Of a stretch of 64,000 bases of DNA, positions 33,002 through 43,900 are shown one piece after another. The first letter of the stretch is position 1. Every line of letters begins with the position of its first letter. The DNA lies in the NCBI GenBank assembly GCA_013423325.1, contig BLJB01000139.1, positions 62,001 to 126,000 on the forward strand. The letters run 5' to 3'. Under the pieces are notes generated by a model. The model was not told the DNA's origin. It worked only from the letters and a program-made list of their open reading frames with translations, and made no database searches. The translations under genes were made by a program, and so were the position numbers. The stretch is from Usnea hakonensis. Taxonomy: Eukaryota > Ascomycota > Lecanoromycetes > Lecanorales > Parmeliaceae.

Positions 33002-34015
33002 CTATTTCAGCCCAATCCTACTTAGCAGACTGCCAGTCGTACTTGAAGATGAGGACTTGTTCCCTTCGAAAACCCCCAGTAGACTCTTCCACACTTGCCC
33101 TGGTTCTTGACTTGCATCAATTGGCTTCCAGATCCCCGTTCTTTGGTAGTACGCTACCACTGGGGAGGTCTGTTCGTGATAAACCCCGAGCCGCTTCTTC
33201 AATGTGTCGGCATTGTCATCGGATCTCTGGATCAGCGGTTCACCGGTCACGTCATCTTTCATCGTCTCTTTCGGTGGATTGAAAATCTTATGATATGATC
33301 GCCCGGACGCTGGATGAATGAGGCGTCCTGTTATCCTGGCAACAAGAAGGCCATCGTCGATCTGTAGCTCGACGGCGTGTTGAAGCTTTTGGCTCTTGGC
33401 CGCCAGCATATCGTCTAGCCGTTCAGCTTGTGCGACCGTTCGCGGGAAGCCGTCGAGTATGAAGCTGTGGAGCCTTATCAGCCAATGTGTCACGAAAGCC
33501 TCCCAGATTCTCTACCCTTCTTTGCACTCCTGGTTGTTCTCTAATTCACCCTTTATCATGTTGATCATTATCTCATCGCTGACCAGGCCACCCTGATCCA
33601 TGATCTTCTTCGCTTCCCTTCCGAGCGGTGTCTTCTTCGCTACTTGAGACCGTAGCATGTCCCCCGTTGCCTAAGAGAGACTATAAGCATTCGAGGTCAG
33701 ACCATGCACTTGGCATCAGTGGGACTCACCAGATGGCAAGCACAGTATTTGTCCTTGATTTTCGGTGCCTGTGTTCCTTTGCCTTATCGAAACGTAAGCT
33801 GTTGCGTAAGGAGTCTTTTTGGACTGCTGGGTCTTACCAGCTCCAGGGGGGCCCAATAGGATCATCCGCACGGATTGAAGTGTCCCCTTGGAGCTACCAG
33901 GAGAGTCCGATCCATCCTTGTGCCCCAATTTGACTTCCAACTGCTGGACCCGGGATTCCAGCTTATGGATGGTGTCTCGAAGAGCTTCGACCGTGTCGTC
34001 TGTGATGGGAGCCAT
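33002..34015 (-). CDS. ADK1: Adenylate kinase
   Basis: It catalyses ATP + AMP to 2 ADP in the cytosol and mitochondrial intermembrane space. Exons 33838-34015, 33730-33782, 33516-33670 and 33002-33464 give 282 aa. The Walker A loop GPPGAGKGTQ (residues 55-64) is assembled across intron 1, whose acceptor must be GATAAG to give GKGT. Other blocks are CACHLATGDMLRSQVAKKTPLG (AMP-binding region), GLVSDEIMINMI, GFILDGFPRTVAQAERLD and the long-type LID insert GRLIHPASGRSYHKIFNPPKETMKDDVTGEPLIQRSDDN. It ends with VVAYYQ and a Ser-rich tail (SSSSSTTGS). An N-terminal extension of about 45 residues with a coiled-coil look (KLESRVQQLEVKL) is typical of filamentous-fungal Adk1. The start at 34015 is preferred to 34105 by comparison with that family. 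Confidence 0.95.
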
Positions 34016-35648
34016 TGCAGGTTGGACGAACACGGAGGGGGCCGGACTAAGGTAGAGGAGAACCCAGCGAGTTGGAGAACTGTAGACCGATAAGTCTGTA
34101 GACACTGCGCTGGGTCCGAAGGGCGAAGGGTGATGTTGGTGGACAGAGAGAACCTAGCCGGGGTAGCGCGCCATTGGTCCGTAGTTTCTGCTTAGTCATC
34201 GAAATCCTTTGGCCCATCGGCCCCCCACTCGGAGCAAAGTGCGCAAAGCTCCGCCCACCGGAATTCTTTCACCATGTTGTTCAACATATCCCTCTCTCCA
34301 TCAGGAAGGTATGCGCATGACCTTTTTGAGAATTTTGGGACAGTAGTCAGTGGGTATCGTGGCCAAGCATTCCGCAATCTCAAGCATATCAACAAGGACC
34401 AAACACACTGTCGGGTGGGCCTCAAAGATATATCACGACTTGATGGACAAGATCACTCAAGGACTCTGGTCAGCTACTATGTCCTCGGCGTCGCTTCTAT
34501 CTTAGCCGAGAACTGCCCTCTACCTTACGATTACTTCACGCAAAGGGTGCTTCATTGGTCCTCGTCTCTCCGCGGTCACAGCGGCACAAAAGAATACTTT
34601 ACTCCAATTTCCTATCCATTATTGGGAATTATAGGCTTTTAGTCACTGCGTCAGTGTGGCTGCCAAGTTATCATTTTGTGATGATTATAATTGCCTCATT
34701 TTGGGAATTTCTAGCCTTGCGCATGTCGGCGCATATGCAATACGTAAGAGCATGTGGGAGTGGGACTCGTGTCGCAGGATGCTCTCCGTACTTTACCTTA
34801 CTTACGACTTATTAGCCGGTCCTCGCGTGAGAAAGCAGTGGTTCTGACAGCCATAACCGAATTCCATGAAATCTCATGGCACACTTTCTCAGCCGTCATG
34901 TTGTCCATTGCAAATCTTGCCACTGACACTCAAAATTGTCATCGAACAAAAATGCCAAATGCTCTTATTATTATTATTATTTTCATTCCTAATTATTATG
35001 GTTATTATTTTGCATAGCAAAAACACATGGTCATAAACTTGGTCAATGGTCGTAGATTATTTGGGCGTCTCATCTCCCTGTCCCTGACGCTAATGTATCG
35101 TGGGGTCATGATTTTCAGGTACAGCAAATTAACGTGTCGCATTGTCTGATGTAAGCAATAGGATATGTCGCGTACCCCTGACCCTGACCAATGGCTACAA
35201 TACCGGTGAGAGAGGCTAGTGAGCGAAAGAAATGCTAATTAGCTGCTATTGAACCAATCATCAGCCTTCGAACGCTTGCGAAAATAAAAATAATGCCCGG
35301 AACAAAGCAGACTAGCCGCTTAATTTACTTTTCTTTATCCATCCCCCAGTCTCTTCCCCCTTTTTTACAAGGTTCTTCTTCCCCCTTCCCTTCCGTTTTT
35401 AATTTCATCCTTCACTTCGCGCCTCTCGCACTTTTTTCACAACTTGTCTTCATCAGCATCACTCCTTTACGCTATCGACGACCAGTACAGCATCGACGAC
35501 GTCAACTGCTTGAAGCAGCCTCGCACTTTCACTCCTTCAAGTGCACGTCCGTCTTCACTCTTATAAATTATCATTATCTATTCATCCATCAATATATCCC
35601 AAATCAGAGACATTCTTTGAAATCGCATGAAATAACGAGGTCGCAAGA
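34016..35648. other. Divergent spacer, no gene recognised
   Basis: It contains overlapping frames at 34274-34642 (+) and 34192-34425 (-), neither with recognisable features. The last 350 bases are the pyrimidine-rich leader of the Bys1-like gene. Confidence 0.5.
35562..35567 (+). promoter_or_regulatory. Possible TATA element of the Bys1-like gene
   Basis: TATAAA lies 87 bases upstream of the ATG. A long CT-rich stretch (about 35335-35470) sits farther upstream and could mark an alternative start region, so the assignment is weak. Confidence 0.3.
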
Positions 35649-36575
35649 ATGAAATACTCAACCATTGCCCTCGCGGCCATGCCAGGCTTCTTTGCGCTCG
35701 CCTCAGGTCTTGGTACTTTTACCATCAAGAACTCTTGCGGTGCAGACGTTCACTATGTCCACGACGTCAACTCCTGCGAAACCGTCATAACCATACCTGC
35801 CGGCAGCAGTTCTGACCCCTGCACTTATGAGACCAAAGCTGATGGATCTGGTGGCCCATCTGTCAAAATGGCTCTCGAGACCACCATCTGCTCCTCAGAT
35901 CCCCCACCCATCACTCAATTCGAATACACTGTTGGTTGGGCCGAGAAGGTTTTCACCGATTTGTCCAACATCAACGGTGTCCCGTACCCTTTCGTCAAGG
36001 GCGGTGTGAAATTGACCAGCTCCGACAATTCCGTCAGCATGTCTTGCGCTGCAGGCATTGAAGATTGCACCGAAGCGTACAACACCCCCGACGAGAATTC
36101 TGCCACCACCGCTGCTCCTGAGACGGCGGATCTGCTCGTAGAAATTTGCTGGGATAACCCAGGCGCATATGGAAGTGGAAGCTCAAGCGGCAGCAGCGGC
36201 AGCTCAAGTGGAGGCTCACCTCCAGCGCCAGCACCCCAGCCGCAAGCACCATCTTCGAGCCCTGCCGCCGCACCATCCCCATCGCCCTCGCCGTCTCCAT
36301 CGCCTTCTCCCTCTCCCTCTCCATCGCCGTCGCCCGTGGACACGCCAGCGTCATCAGCACCACCGCCACCTCCACCTCCACCATCGTCCTCTCCCCCGCC
36401 ACCCCCAGCGCCCAGTCCAATCGTCGATGAAGTCGAGATCATCATCACCGTCACGGAAACCGCCCCAATCGTTTGGGTCACCGAACACGTCGGCGGTCCG
36501 CAACGGAAGCGCGATCAAGATCATATCCACCAGCACTTACACAACAAAATCCACAAGAAGCGACATGGCGCATAG
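35649..36575 (+). CDS. Bys1-like secreted protein with Ser-Pro repeat tail
   Basis: Intronless, 308 aa. A signal peptide (MKYSTIALAAMPGFFALASG) precedes a domain of about 150 residues that starts GTFTIKNSCGADVHYVHDVNS and has six or more cysteines. It contains the GGPSVKMA and FEYTV strands and ends LLVEICWDNPG. This is the pattern of Bys1 (Blastomyces yeast-phase-specific) proteins, which adopt a thaumatin-like fold. After it comes a Gly/Ser linker, an (SP)n run (nt about 36275-36345), proline runs of eight residues, then VEIIITVTETAPIVWVTEH and a His/Lys-rich end (HIHQHLHNKIHKKRH). The repeat and the basic tail extend the protein well beyond the core domain and suggest cell-wall retention. 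Function in the family is not established. Confidence 0.85.
   Translation: MKYSTIALAAMPGFFALASGLGTFTIKNSCGADVHYVHDVNSCETVITIPAGSSSDPCTYETKADGSGGPSVKMALETTICSSDPPPITQFEYTVGWAEKVFTDLSNINGVPYPFVKGGVKLTSSDNSVSMSCAAGIEDCTEAYNTPDENSATTAAPETADLLVEICWDNPGAYGSGSSSGSSGSSSGGSPPAPAPQPQAPSSSPAAAPSPSPSPSPSPSPSPSPSPSPVDTPASSAPPPPPPPPSSSPPPPPAPSPIVDEVEIIITVTETAPIVWVTEHVGGPQRKRDQDHIHQHLHNKIHKKRHGA
36275..36345. repeat. Coding (TCNCCN)n Ser-Pro repeat
   Basis: About eleven tandem Ser-Pro dipeptide units in the Bys1-like gene, with synonymous third-base variation. Confidence 0.9.
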
Positions 36576-38318
36576 TCTTACTATATATGCCCTTGTTCAC
36601 ATCGTCTCTTTCATTACCGTATAGTCTTCGAGCATTGGATACGCCTCATCTTTCGCGACGCAGCGCGGCGCTTTTCCGGGGTGGGAGCAGGGCTTTCTTT
36701 TAGCATCTGCCATGCTGTCCGCTTCTTTTTGTCACTCTTTAGCAAGTGTCGATCCTGCGGACAACCATGCGCATTTCTCTCACAGCGATGGGGAACTTTT
36801 TTCACGAATGGATGTCATCAGGCTATCTCGATTTGCCATCTATCACCACCTTCGCTTCTTCTTTACATATGGCCATTTGATCTCGGTGCGGGGATGAATG
36901 TGAAGGGGCGATACAATTATATTTCCTTGTAAACAACATTGACTCCTTTTCTCAATTGCGGAGGCGCGCGAGGAAGATGGATGGGGCAAGCCGGGAGCGG
37001 CGTCATGTCAAGCAATACAAAGCAGATAACTCAACCAAAAAAATTTCAAAACACACACACACCATATAGACCCACCTAGTCTTGTTTCCCCTTTCTCAGC
37101 TCTCATCTAACCGTGCCACATCCGGCTCCTCCCTCCTCCACCCTTTCCCCAGTATCCATCCCCAATACACACTAAGATACCTACCCCAGACAGATAGAAA
37201 ATCCTTCCCTTCCCTTCCCATCCAACATCAGCACCACCGCACTCCCGAGCGCTAGTTGCGGAACCGAAATAAACCTCATACTCTCATCGGCCCCCAAGAA
37301 TGTGACAGCAGAGCAGCCTAGAGGAAGACTGGAAGCATATAGACTGACTGATTGATTAAGTCAAACTGGTCACCCCGAGGGGCGTCACGGGCAGCTAAGG
37401 CCCAGGAAGAGGATGGAAGCATATAGACACCTATCATCCATCCATCCATCCCCATCCATTCCCTGAGCATACACTCTCCCTTCCCCTCTCCCCATCAACG
37501 CACATATCCATATCCCTACCTTATCCTCCTTTCCCCCGCACTGTCCCATCGACCTACACCTTTCCCCATACCTACCTATACCTACACCTCTACCTCTACC
37601 AACACCTATACTTACACCCCTACCCCAACCCAACAACCCCCTATCTTGCCATTCTTGGGCTTTTCATACCCTGGGGACAGCACTTCCCCCCGGACTCGCG
37701 CTCTTGTGCTGGGCTGATATGTGTATATATATATATCTTGGTTTGGGGTGGGTGGTTTGTGGGCTGAGAGGGGGGGGATTGGGTACGGTAGAGTTAGGGA
37801 GGGGAGTGGTGTGGAGTGCTTTTAAGGGGGGGTAGGGTCGAAGGTAGAGAAGAAGATGTGATAGAGGATAAGTGGGATTTTATTGGATGGTTAAAGGGGA
37901 TGGGATGGGGTTGGTGGGGGGATTGGGAGGGTATGTTTTGTATTTGTTTGGTGTGGGGGTATGCTGGTATGAGGGTGTGGGATTGGAGGCTGGGAGGTGG
38001 GGAGAAGGGGTGTGTGTGCGCGAGTGGGTTTAAGGGGGTTTTTGGTGCGAGGAAATAGGGAGAGGACGGTAGGAGGAATGGGGAGGAGAGGCTGGGTTTG
38101 GAATCTCGTGGCTTGATTGGTTTGGGGTTATGGGTGGGTAGGCGGTGTGGTGTGGTGATGCTGCTGTGACGGTTAGCTAGTCGGTCTAGGGACTTGGTCT
38201 GGGAGACGAGTTGAGAGTGAGCTGCATTAGATGATGGAGCGATGATTGGGGATTGGGCGACGAGGTCCTTGTTTTAGTACTGTATGTAGATGGGATATCT
38301 ATAAGCAAAGGACCGCGT
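36576..38318. other. Convergent spacer with sharp C-rich to G-rich switch
   Basis: About 37075-37670 is almost G-free, C/T/A-rich sequence with CCTACC and CATCCATC runs. A TATATATATATA run follows at 37724-37736. About 37738-38140 is strongly G-rich. No gene was seen. Confidence 0.65.
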
Positions 38319-39721
38319 CTATACCCAATCCCTCGGCTCCCTCAGCACCTTGACCAACCTCTCCTCTCTGCTGCCTTTGTCCGCGTCATGCATGTACATC
38401 CACCGCGCCGTCAACGGTAGACTCATCAAGATACTCTCGACTCTTGCGCCAGGCGTGTTCAAGCCGAAACTCGTGCCTCGGTCGTGGACGAGGTTGAATT
38501 CGACATATCGGCCCCTCCTCAGCTGCTGCCATTCCTTTTCCTTTTCTGAAAAAGGCATGTCTTTTCGCTTTTCGATGAGAGGGAGGTAGGAGGGTAGGAA
38601 GGCTGTCAGGCAATCTTTGACGAATGAGAAAATCTGTTCCTGCTCTTTTTCTTCTTCGTCGAGATCGTCGAAAAATATGCCTCCGATGCCGCGGGTTTCA
38701 CCGCGGTGGGGAATGTGAAAGTATTTATCGCACCATTGTTTGAAGCGTGGGTAATAGCCTCGATCGTGCTTGTCGCATGCTTCCTTTATCATGCGGTGGA
38801 AGTGTATGGCATCCTCGTCGAATAAATAGGAAGGAGTGAGATCCGTGCCGCCGCCAAACCACCAGGCATTGCAATTGCCTTCTGCGTCCATGGTTTCAAA
38901 GTAGCGGTAATTGAAGTGCACGGTTGGCGCGTTGGGGTTTTGAGGGTGTAAGACGCAGCTAAGACCTGTTGCAAAAAATTCAAGGCTTTCGACGTCCGGG
39001 TCCAAGGCTTTATGGTTGACGCGCATCTTTTCAATAGCTGGCCGTGGGAGGGTGCCGTAGACTGTGCTTATATTGACGCCGGCTTTGTCAAAAACAGTAC
39101 CATCTTGAAGCACACAGGATATTCCACCACCACCATTTGGCCGCGACCAGGTATCTGTGCGGAATTTCTTCTTCGAGGAGTCCAAAGTCTCCAAAGCGGC
39201 GACGATCTCTTTCTGCTGAGCTTTGATGAATGATTCCATCCGGAGACGCATAGGCGAGGAGGGCGTTACTCCTGATTCGCGCTTGGCGACGTCGTCTCGG
39301 TCTGCGATGGAGGGGGCTTCGAGTTGGAGGGGGGAGGTGAACTGGCATGCATGTAGGTGAGCTTTGGAATGGGACTGGGAAGAGGTAAGGGTACCATGGA
39401 GTAGATGAGGGAGCCACAGAAGAGAACGCCGATAGATATACGCCAGTAGGGAGCAAAAACCTCGGTGGCCTTTGGGTTCACATTGGGCGGAGCTTTGGCA
39501 TGAGGCGTGGAGGATGAGTTTGTTGGTAGAGCCTGGCTTCTCGTTCCCACCAGCTTTTTGGATTTGGGTGGAACACTGTACGGTCGTGGTTTTGCAGATT
39601 CATTGGCGGAAGAGTACGGGCGGTTTGGGCAAGAGTGATGATGCCTCGGTGGCTTTTGGCAGAATGCATCTCGCAGGAGGCCATTGCCTCCCGACCGCAG
39701 ACATGTCTTTGCGGACGCCAT
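38319..39721 (-). CDS. HEM13: Coproporphyrinogen III oxidase (oxygen-dependent)
   Basis: Haem biosynthesis: oxidative decarboxylation of coproporphyrinogen III to protoporphyrinogen IX using O2. Exons 39395-39721 and 38319-39341 give 449 aa. The ATG at 39721 starts an Arg/Ser-rich presequence and a hydrophobic segment (ISIGVLFCGSLIYSM) cut by the 53-nt intron, consistent with mitochondrial targeting and membrane association. The catalytic region begins SPMRLRMESFIKAQQ and includes WSRPNGGGGISCVLQDG, VNISTVYG, HFNYRYFE, WWFGGGTDLTPSYLF, the signature KQWCDKYFHIPHRGETRGIGGIFFDDL and RRGRYVEFNLVHDRGTSFGL. It ends in REPRDWV, as the family does. Head-to-head with ATG8 over a 544-bp interval. Confidence 0.95.
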
Positions 39722-40265
39722 TGGGACACAATGAATCAAACAGAGCACTCGAAGAACATGACTGAACAGACTCGTTTTGGGCACAGAATATGGCCGTTGA
39801 GTTCATTTGTTCATACTTCATGGAGACGATGCATTGACTTGTAGAGACTTGGCGAGCTAACGCTATCCTCAATGCGGTCACATAAGGCTGAGAGCTTGGT
39901 TCCCCCTTGCTTGCTGTGTCGTACTCGATAGATAAGAAAGACACTGTAAAAGACGAAATACGATCTTCAAAGACTGGCAAAGACACATACTCTTTGTTGC
40001 CTGACAACAAAAAGTGACCTTTGCATGTGATATAATATCCAGAGTGTTGAATTCTTTTCAGTGTCATGGTCACAGGTACAGGTCAATTACTAACGCTAGT
40101 CACGGCCCTGGACTGTTACTCATCGCGGGGGCCTAATCGTTCACACTGCATTTCTCTTCCTTCATCACCAACATTTACATCTACAAAAAGCCTTCACAAA
40201 TCCAGTCAACCTTCCTACCAATACAACCTACACACTCCTAGAGCAAGTTCATATCTTCCATCAAT
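39722..40265. promoter_or_regulatory. Shared HEM13-ATG8 divergent promoter region
   Basis: 544 bases between the two ATGs. No TATA box was identified with confidence. The last 90 bases before ATG8 are C/A-rich leader. Confidence 0.45.
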
Positions 40266-40761
40266 ATGCGTTCCAAGTTCAAGGATGAGCACCCCTTCGA
40301 GAAGCGCAAGGCCGAAGCTGAGCGTATCCGACAGAAGTATGCCGACCGTATTCCGGTAAGTTATCTACTGCAGGTCCAGACCTCTTCTGCATCATAGTAC
40401 TGTAAGCTGATATTGCTCTCTGCGTCTAGGTGATCTGCGAGAAAGTGGAGAAATCAGACATTGCCACCATCGACAAGAAGAAATACCTGGTCCCCGCAGA
40501 CCTTACCGTCGGTCAATTCGTCTATGTTATTCGCAAGCGCATCAAGCTCTCGCCCGAAAAGGCCATCTTCATCTTCGTCGACGAGGTCCTGCCACCTACT
40601 GCTGCCCTCATGAGCTCCATTTACGAGGAACACAAAGTATGTACCGCCTGCAATTATGATAGTGTCGTGGGCGACTGGAATGACTGACACATGTCTAGGA
40701 TGAGGATGGATTCCTGTACATCACCTACTCTGGCGAGAATACATTCGGTCAAGACTCTTAG
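40266..40761 (+). CDS. ATG8: Autophagy ubiquitin-like modifier Atg8
   Basis: Ubiquitin-like protein conjugated to phosphatidylethanolamine on autophagosome membranes. It drives membrane expansion and cargo selection. Exons 40266-40355, 40430-40636 and 40699-40761 give 119 aa. The protein begins [20 protein letters not shown] and contains [20 protein letters not shown] (AIM/LIR-binding face) and [23 protein letters not shown]116 is the conserved glycine exposed when Atg4 removes the last three residues (QDS). Exon boundaries fall after P30 and K99, both phase 0. Length and sequence are as expected for filamentous ascomycetes. Confidence 0.98.
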
Positions 40762-42601
40762 GCGATGGGCTTTTGACCGTGTGGTTACAACGGTGGATAA
40801 CGAACCACTGGCGTTTGGGCTAGTCGATCGGATGGATGTTTGATTTAATGCGTGCTTCATGAAATGGGGATAGATGGTGGACTTTTGCTGAGACATCACT
40901 GCTGCTTTGGGACGTGATGGACAAGGAAACAGCGAAGTGCTCCCTTTGGTTGCAAGACTGTGCTTGAAAGTAGGGCGGACAGCTGTTATGTTAGTTGGCT
41001 ATAAACCAAGTGCTCTTGCCATTAGCTCCTCTCTTCAACTAGGTCTACGTCTTGAGGGTGTAACCAAAGCAAAGGCTGCATTGCAGATCATGTGTGAATG
41101 TTCTAAATACAGTATCCATGCTCGCCCTCAACCTTTTCCCTTTGATAGAGAAAAGTAGAAGCTTAGTAAAAAGTCTAGAGCAGCTTGCCAGATATCATAG
41201 AGTAGTGGAGTTCACGATGTTCCAGTAGTGGGATTGTACTCGTTTAGCCTACTTTGTGTCTATACTTTGTACCCATTGCCAACAACCATCGACCACCTCT
41301 TCAGACATAAAAGCTTGATCACTATCAACTTTCTGAAGCCTGGTCTTTTATCTGTTGATCTCTAGCAATGTCTACTACCTTCCCTCGCTACAGCTACATC
41401 ATCTCGAGGTATGCACCTGCAGATAATTGCTCTTTTCTCTTTTTAGTGCTTGACTTGTCACAACCAGCACCTCTTACAGCTATCATCCCTTCGAAATTGA
41501 CTCGTCATAGATGTTTGACTGAAAATTTTTGTGTCGCCCTGCCGCGATCTCATCTACAATTCTCTTTCCTCTACATTTCCACACCAAACAATTTCCACCT
41601 GAGCTCACAGATCATTCTAGGACACTCGACCCTCTCTTCGCCCTCCTCATAGGTATTTCGGCTGCTGGCATGCGTATACGCAGGGAAGAAAATGAGAAGC
41701 GCCTTGGCATGGCTACTACATCTATCGTTGGTGCTGCTGTCCACATGCCCAATCAAAAGTCAGAGGCTGGAAGTCACAATGAACCTGGTAAAGAGATTGG
41801 CTATGGTGAAATAGCCAGTGTAGGATGGAGAAGACTCAGAAAGCAAATTTCGGGAGAGGTGCACTCGTGAAAGTGAGCATGAGGGATGAGAGCTACATGA
41901 GACATGACTGGAATTGCTCGCCTGAGAAGAACGAGGAACGTGGTCTACGGGTGCTCTGAGTGGTATTATGGAAATCTCAAAGCATGCTGGCAAGCAGGCC
42001 GGACCCTCTGATGTTTGCAGTACAAACTTCAGATTTCAAAATCCTTCCGGTGGGGTCTGCAATAAGGCCGGTACCTTCGCGAATCTGAGAGCTCAAGATT
42101 CAGGGCTTCACTCCCTTGTCTTATAAAGCCTTCAAAGAAAACGAGCCAGGAGTCTTGATCGTCGAAGCCGTCTCAGAAGCAGATACATCTATAGATTGAA
42201 GGGGAGGAGTCTTCTGGACTCAGATCTGAGAGCGGCAACATCACTGATTATTTTCTAGTCTGGGATTGTCATGACTCTGTTAGGGGACGGCATGTAGAAC
42301 TTCTATTAACAATTTCCTCAAGAGGTGAGCATTGATAAAATGGTCATCTTGACGCCCTTGATTGCCGATGTTGTCCGGATGTACCTGTCACCCGGCTCCG
42401 ACAGCCAATTCCGAGCTTACTATGAATTCATGTATCACCAATCTACCAAACCATCATCTATACCTCCAAGCTCTTCAACGTCTACAGCAGCTGTTGCAAT
42501 CTACTTGATACGACCCACTCTGGTTACTAATGCCAGATCAAAGAAAAAGATGTACTCCAACGCATCTAGCTCTTTCATGCAACAAGGGTGGGACGATACA
42601 C
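40762..42601. other. Spacer upstream of F-box gene, no gene recognised
   Basis: Tandem-gene spacer of ordinary composition. A tiny possible two-exon frame near 41368-41515 is too short to call. A TATAAA lies at about 42122. Confidence 0.45.
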
Positions 42602-43900
42602 ATGGATCCGTTGATCTGGTCAAATACCCCGGAAGATATCATCTTCCTCATCATTGAGGCATCCGATCATGCAACCCAGGTGAATTGGTCTTCCACTGGT
42701 CGAGTGTTCTACAACTACTCGTGCCCTCGGGTATGGTCTCGCTTGGACATTTCTTCCGTCGATATCGATGGATATGCAGGCAACCCTGAGTTGTGGTGGT
42801 GGCCAGGTCCTACAGAACGCGATGGGAAGATACACTTCATGGAAAAGCACGCTAGTCGTGAGACCAAACTTACGCGCATGAACTCATTCGTCGAATCCCT
42901 CCTTGTCGATGTCAGGGGTGATCTGAAATACGCGCTGCGTAACGAGCCAGCAGCATCACAATCAGCTCTGGAGATCACAATACCAGCCTTGCTTCCTCTT
43001 TTGCCAAATCTCACCGATTGTATCTTTGATGGAGCTTTGTACCGGGAGACGCTGAGCCAACTCGTCCAAATACCCAATCTGAAATACTTGGACCTTCGAG
43101 GCGATGATTGGTATCTTGAGCAAGCATGTTCCTACATTGAAGAGTCTCACAGCTGGGTTTGGCGCCGATGGTCGGACTTGGTATTGGACTTCAGAGTCCT
43201 AGCAAACCTACAAAGTCTTCGCAGCCTTAAAGTAGGACGCTTGCAACACCACGAAGCCCGAGGTCTAGCGGAGGGAGTACTTCGACTAAAACTGACCTAT
43301 CTGGAAATCCATTCCAGTCCCTGGGTGAAGGATGAAGATCCTCGGCATTATCTGGCTGGGGGTATAACGTACGACTCACCTTTGATGTTCTTCTTTTATT
43401 CCTTGACTCGCCCTTACGGTCAAGGCCTTATGCCTAGGGGTTTGCCCTCAACGCTCGAGACGCTCATCCTACGAGACCGCTTTCATGTCTTCGGGAGGCC
43501 TACGAAGCAAACATATCTCCTTGCCGCGTGCAAGAACTGCCGCTCCTTGTGTCGGATCGAGTCAACCCATCCAACGCGTGAACAAGCCTTCGAGTTCTTG
43601 TTGACGTTTGAATGGCGACCAGTGGAATATCGTTCTGTAAACATCAAGGCATCTGACATCAAGGTTGCTCAGCAATCTCTCGCAAAGATACAAAGTGGAG
43701 TCGCAGAGTTCCGACTTATGCCTACCCCTGGTCTATGGAGGTTTGCCTTCATTAGAGACCCTGACGACGTTTTAGAAAGCGCGAAAGGTTACAGAAGAAG
43801 CAGATCGAAGAATTCAGCCCAGCTCAGGACTGCGGTTGACAAGGGCAATGGAAAGCTTAATAAAGAACACCGGACCATTAAATTGGAGAAGCTGACTTGA
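42602..43900 (+). CDS. F-box-like / leucine-rich protein
   Basis: Intronless, 432 aa. The start at 42602 gives MDPLIWSNTPEDIIFLIIEASD, a degenerate F-box helix pair followed by an RVFYNYSCPRVWSRLDIS segment, the usual hydrophobic lead-in to leucine-rich sequence in fungal F-box proteins. Irregular leucine-rich units follow: LPNLTDCIFDG, LVQIPNLKYLDLRG, LANLQSLRSLKVG, LRLKLTYLEIHS, LPSTLETLILRD. The C-terminus is basic (RRSRSKNSAQLR). Members usually bring substrates to SCF ubiquitin ligases through Skp1, but this F-box is weak and the substrate is unknown. An upstream in-frame extension to 42530 exists without an ATG. Same strand as the UBC/F-box gene downstream. Confidence 0.72.
   Translation: MDPLIWSNTPEDIIFLIIEASDHATQVNWSSTGRVFYNYSCPRVWSRLDISSVDIDGYAGNPELWWWPGPTERDGKIHFMEKHASRETKLTRMNSFVESLLVDVRGDLKYALRNEPAASQSALEITIPALLPLLPNLTDCIFDGALYRETLSQLVQIPNLKYLDLRGDDWYLEQACSYIEESHSWVWRRWSDLVLDFRVLANLQSLRSLKVGRLQHHEARGLAEGVLRLKLTYLEIHSSPWVKDEDPRHYLAGGITYDSPLMFFFYSLTRPYGQGLMPRGLPSTLETLILRDRFHVFGRPTKQTYLLAACKNCRSLCRIESTHPTREQAFEFLLTFEWRPVEYRSVNIKASDIKVAQQSLAKIQSGVAEFRLMPTPGLWRFAFIRDPDDVLESAKGYRRSRSKNSAQLRTAVDKGNGKLNKEHRTIKLEKLT

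Noticed and set aside
34192..34642. Overlapping frames on both strands upstream of adenylate kinase
   Set aside because: Neither shows domains, a leader, or splice continuation; the length is within chance.
35915..36481. Long antisense frame of Gly/Asp/Glu repeats opposite the Bys1-like gene
   Set aside because: It is the shadow of the Ser-Pro repeat; the sense strand has a signal peptide and a family domain.
41368..41515. Tiny two-exon gene of 27 codons (MSTTFPRYSY...)
   Set aside because: A plausible donor and acceptor exist, but the length is too short and there is no family support.
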